Shown here piece by piece: positions 63,931 through 64,000 of a stretch of DNA of 64,000 bases. Origin of the DNA: Bacteroidota bacterium (GTDB lineage Bacteria > Bacteroidota > Bacteroidia > Bacteroidales > Lentimicrobiaceae). The stretch is taken from NCBI GenBank assembly GCA_023434665.1, contig JAEYSM010000006.1, positions 8,210-72,209 on the forward strand, given 5' to 3'. The notes beneath the pieces were generated by a model that was given only the letters and a program-made list of their open reading frames with translations, had not been told where the DNA came from and did not search any database. Each line of letters begins with the position of its first letter. Within the stretch, counting starts at the first letter, position 1. The position numbers were made by a program, and so were the translations under genes.

Positions 63931-64000
63931 TTATTTCACTTCTTCGAAGTCTACATCTGTTACTTCTGAATCGGGATTATTATCCTGATTTCCCGAAGGT
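63931..64000 (-). CDS. dnaK: Chaperone DnaK, C-terminal end (partial)
   Basis: The minus-strand frame entering from the right edge encodes PSGNQDNNPDSEVTDVDFEEVK and stops at 63931. The terminal EVTDVDFEEVK is the well-known conserved C-terminus of Hsp70/DnaK, which binds cofactors and substrate-handling partners. Only 23 residues lie in the window. A strong terminator follows. Confidence 0.93.
   Translation of the reverse strand, partial: PSGNQDNNPDSEVTDVDFEEVK

Noticed and set aside
1..64000. CRISPR array, tRNA, rRNA or transposase
   Set aside because: No regularly spaced repeats, cloverleaf or T-arm signature, ribosomal core sequence or transposase motifs were found on either strand; the only mobile element seen is the intron.

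Overview
The window is a stretch of AT-rich chromosome from a member of the Bacteroidota. The signs are: promoter -7 elements of the form TAnnTTTG in front of many genes, few Shine-Dalgarno sites, type IX secretion C-terminal sorting domains, a TonB-dependent receptor paired with a surface lipoprotein, a DUF2027/Smr protein, S46 dipeptidyl peptidase, and small acidic or membrane proteins typical of the phylum. Gene content (peptidases, methylmalonyl-CoA mutase, mevalonate pathway, di-heme peroxidase) suggests a peptide-using Bacteroidia or Marinilabiliales-like organism, but I cannot place it more exactly.

Layout. 1-3.7 kb: tail of a MATE exporter, small conserved proteins, a UspA protein, an AlkD-like repair protein and a YD-repeat protein. 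3.7-10.6 kb: a SAM methyltransferase, secreted prolyl oligopeptidase, an envelope coiled-coil protein, a di-heme cytochrome c peroxidase and a DUF2027/Smr protein. 10.7-11.1 kb: RNase P RNA. 11.3-17.2 kb: a type IX cargo protein, then a large periplasmic TPR protein followed directly by an outer-membrane barrel protein. 17.35-20.9 kb: a cobalamin riboswitch controlling a BtuB-type receptor and a BtuG-like beta-propeller lipoprotein. 21-30.7 kb: DPP11-type peptidase and RidA, a four-PAS histidine kinase, a YyaL/DUF255 protein, a putative porin and a small barrel protein. 30.9-37.2 kb: gyrB, then the two subunits of the B12-dependent methylmalonyl-CoA mutase. 37.3-52.8 kb: a TIGR01777 SDR protein, tricorn-like peptidase, PIF1-like helicase, metallophosphatase, phosphoglycerate mutase, TMEM260-type O-mannosyltransferase with a NodB deacetylase, an M1 peptidase with a type IX signal, and an Ig-like lipoprotein. 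52.9-59.4 kb: an ArsR regulator, adenine deaminase and a tight mevalonate operon (HMG-CoA reductase, a GHMP kinase, diphosphomevalonate decarboxylase, mevalonate kinase). 59.5-61.8 kb: a small beta-grasp-like protein, a 5'-nucleotidase and a DUF4468 protein. 62-63.9 kb: a complete group IIC intron inserted just past the dnaK terminator, then the end of dnaK.

How the parts connect. B12 captured and imported by the riboswitch-controlled outer-membrane module would supply adenosylcobalamin to MutAB, which interconverts succinyl-CoA and methylmalonyl-CoA. The secreted prolyl oligopeptidase, DPP11, tricorn-like and M1 peptidases suggest growth on peptides. The clearest unusual features are the group IIC intron, whose maturase reading frame is broken by a single in-frame TGA, and the B12 module with a base-pairing partner for the riboswitch core lying downstream of it.
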